In this document: in pieces, positions 61,518 to 64,000 of the stretch
Position numbering within the stretch: the first letter of the stretch is position 1
Layout of the letters: every line of letters starts with the position of its first letter
NCBI GenBank assembly: GCA_043228905.1
Contig: JBHGNT010000010.1
Span: forward strand, 6,944,001 to 7,008,000
Direction of reading: 5' to 3'
Length of the DNA stretch: 64,000 nt
From: Azolla caroliniana
Lineage: Eukaryota > Polypodiophyta
Notes under the pieces: model-generated
Databases searched by the model: none
Told to the model about the DNA's origin: nothing
The model's input: only the letters and a program-made list of their open reading frames with translations
Made by a program: the position numbers and the translations under genes

Positions 61518-64000
61518 TTAATTCCCAACAGCTTGTGTCACACCCTTTGTTTTCCCCTTTGCAGTCACTGCCACAGAGGCAGACTCTGCAGGTAACGATG
61601 GAGAAGGAGAAGGAGAAGGAGAAGAAGGTGATACCGATGTCTGAACTATGGCTGGTTTCACACTGGGAGAAGCTGCCTCTGCAAGAATCTCTTTTATCTG
61701 ATTTCCACTTAGTGTCTCGCGCTCTAAAAGAGCTTTAGCTAACACATGCAAATCCTCTTGGCGAGTTGTCAAAATATGTTTCGCATTCTCGTATGCACTT
61801 TGTAAGAGATCCCGAACCTCTTTCTCAACAAGTAGCCGTGTCTCAGTGCTCATATTGTTGCCATCATTTGCATAGTCATGCACTACATGGCCAACTGCTT
61901 TACTCATCCCAAACTTAGTTACCATCAATCGGGCGAGGTCAGTGGCAGATTTAAAATCATGTGAAGCACCAGATGTTACTTCATTATCCCCGAATATAAG
62001 CTCTTCAGCAGCTCGTCCACCCATTGCTACGTTTAGACGAGCTAGCATTTGCTTCCTTGAGAGGCTATCTTGATCCTTATCAGGGAGTTGTGCTACCATT
62101 CCGAGAGAAGAACCACGAGGAACAATAGTGGCTTTATGTACTGGCATTGCTCCATCTGTAGAGAGGGCGACAAGAGCATGCCCACCTTCGTGGTAAGCAG
62201 TTAGTTTTCTTGATTCTTCAGATATGACTGCTGACTTCCTCTCACTACCCATCATTATTCTGTCTTTGGCGTATTCAAGCTCTGACATGCCCACTGACTT
62301 TGCACCATCCATGGCTGCCCTTAATGCTGCAACGTTGACGAGGTTTGCTAAATCGGCACCTGAGAATCCAGGCGTTCCTCGAGCAATTGTCATGAGATCC
62401 ACGTCGTCAGACTTTAAAATCTTTCAGCAACAACAAAAGAGTTTTTAGCTTAGTTATCCATAAACTTTAACACTATTTAGCATATATCTAATTCCAAAAT
62501 CAATAAATTTGAGAAAAATTGGACACAACAAAAGAAGATGTGCCTAGTTAAATAACTGAAATAATCAAAAGAATTGGCATAATAAAGCAAACATTTCCAA
62601 GATTTCTAGTTTCAAGAATCACAATTTTTGAAGAAATTTGATGTAAGAAAGGAAAAATTAGCAACATTTGCAATAACATTTTGAGACTAACCATAATAAA
62701 CCAAGCATATACAAGATCTCTAGTTTCATAATCATTTTGAACATTTTAGCTATATAAAACAAGTACGTTGGCAATATTTCTAGCTTAATAGCTTAATAAA
62801 CAATAAGTACAAGTGATTTGGCATTATAAATCAAATCTCTGCACCAAATTCAAGAAACTTAATACAATAATGCGAAGATCTCTCTCAATATCTTTAGTTT
62901 AAAAAATCAGTAACTTTGAGAAACTCAGCATACAACGCAATTAAGTGCAAATAATGTCTAGCCCAACTTACTTTAGACATGTGGTATTCTAAGATCTGGC
63001 GCCGACCCTCCACATCAGGATTTGGCACAACAACATGTCGATCGAAGCGTCCAGGACGAATAAGTGCTTTATCAAGGGACTCTGGAAAGTTTGTTGCCGC
63101 GATAACGATAATACCTTCATTCTGCTTAAAGCCATCGAGTTCTACTAAAAGTTGATTCAAAGTCATCCTAACGTATTGTTGATCTTTTGGGTTCCGGCTT
63201 CCTCCGATTGCATCAATCTCATCCATAAACACTATGCATGGAGATCTCTTCTTTGCAGCTGCAAAAAGATCCCGAACACGTCTTGCACCCACACCCACAA
63301 ACATCTCTTCAAACTCACTACCACTACAATAGAAAAAAGGGACTCCAGCTTCGCCAGCAATGGCACGTGCAAGCATGGTCTTGCCAGTACCTGGTGGACC
63401 AACTAATAGAACACCCTTTGGGAGCTTGCCACCTAGTACAGTAAAACGCTGAGGACAAAATTGTAACAAGTCAACCAAATAGTAATAAAAAAGCACAAAA
63501 GTAATAATAAAAAAAGTAACAAAATCAATGGATCGTCATGAAATTGGCAAAGTAACAATAAAGTAAACAAAATAGCAATACGGAAATCAACAAAATATTA
63601 AATGGAGAGCAATCTTCTAGTTAATTGTATGTTTCATGATTATGACACACCTTTGGGTCTCGTAAATAGCATACAATCTCTTCAAGTTCTGCCTTGGCTT
63701 CATCCACACCTTTGACGTCACTAAATTTTGTATTCGACTCTAAGCTCGGCTGTGGCTCCTCACTCAATCCTAGGCCTGCTGATGATGTGAAAACTAAATA
63801 AGCCAACAAAAATAACATGAAAAATGAATCAATTAATAATAATAACGCTCACCTTTTCCAATACCGCGGTCCTCAAAAAGCGCTCCTACAGCAGACACCA
63901 TAAGGAATGCCAGTGCTAAGGTCCGTATAGTCCGCCAAAATTGTTGCTTGAAACCACCCTCGGAAGTGACCATATGAATTGGTGAAGAAGAACTTCCTAG
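61518..64000 (-). CDS. FTSH4: FTSH4-like mitochondrial i-AAA protease, 3' part (550 codons), N-terminus beyond window
   Basis: ATP-dependent zinc metalloprotease of the mitochondrial inner membrane facing the intermembrane space (by homology to plant FTSH4). Exons seen on minus: 64000-63853 (partial), 63775-63651, 63448-62972, 62420-61518. The first carries a membrane segment ([16 protein letters not shown]). Then [18 protein letters not shown], Walker A GPPGTGKT, Walker [11 protein letters not shown], the SRH block [20 protein letters not shown], and the protease site HEGGH with the third ligand Asp in [10 protein letters not shown]. The tail has a Ser-Pro repeat. The acceptor at 63779/63776 is a CAGCAG; the distal AG gives the family sequence [11 protein letters not shown]. 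About 170 N-terminal residues (targeting peptide) are missing, judged from a remembered length of about 717 aa. FTSH4 fits better than FTSH11. Confidence 0.93.

Overview
This is a nuclear DNA window from a flowering plant. It carries intron-rich genes of plant families: a calcium-dependent protein kinase, a P-class PPR protein, sorting nexin 1, PLASTID DIVISION2, an ATL-type RING-H2 ligase and a mitochondrial FtsH4-type protease. Introns have standard GT/AG borders, and the spaces between genes are AT-rich with GA/CT and CA/GT microsatellites. I cannot name the species. All exon borders were derived by hand from splice consensus and reading frame, without transcript support.

Layout. 1-5.6 kb: remains of three retrotransposons (a Ty1/copia element on plus ending in an LTR, a Ty3/gypsy chromovirus-like gag-pol on minus, and a LINE 3' end). 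5.79-6.26 kb: a short hAT-like MITE with terminal inverted repeats and an 8-bp target duplication. 10.27-14.44 kb: CDPK gene (7 exons, 481 aa). 17.18-21.15 kb: PPR gene (9 exons, 392 aa) with a LINE fragment in antisense orientation in intron 4. 22.65-44.0 kb: nested LTR retrotransposons, all reading on minus. 45.0-52.4 kb: SNX1 (10 exons, 394 aa), preceded by a large CA/GAA inverted repeat. 55.18-56.32 kb, minus: PDV2 (2 exons, 333 aa). 57.91-58.68 kb: intronless ATL RING-H2 gene. 61.52 kb to the right edge, minus: 3' part of an FTSH4-like gene (550 codons seen; the N-terminus lies beyond the window).

The retrotransposon block reads like a set of nested dolls. Copia element A (pol 23.0-24.8 kb) abuts the LTR of a related copia element B. 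Element B is split, inside its RNase H region, by a Ty3/gypsy element G of the Athila/TAT type (455-bp LTRs, TSD TGCTG). G carries an extra long coiled-coil ORF downstream of integrase. That ORF is in turn split by a complete 7,019-bp chromovirus C, with 455-bp LTRs that read as identical and a perfect ATAGT target duplication. The right-hand LTR of G is a solo LTR with TSD on both sides and copia B sequence on both sides, and 116 bp further left that copia sequence switches abruptly into the middle of G's gag. The window therefore holds a solo-LTR allele and a nearly full element of the same insertion side by side, either a real rearrangement or two haplotypes joined in assembly.

The host genes are ordinary housekeeping or signalling genes and form no operon-like system. 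Points of note in them are intron pairs in SNX1 whose retention keeps the frame, symmetric cassette-like exons in the PPR gene, two NAGNAG acceptors and a duplicated acceptor in SNX1. The least explained coding region is the extra ORF of element G.
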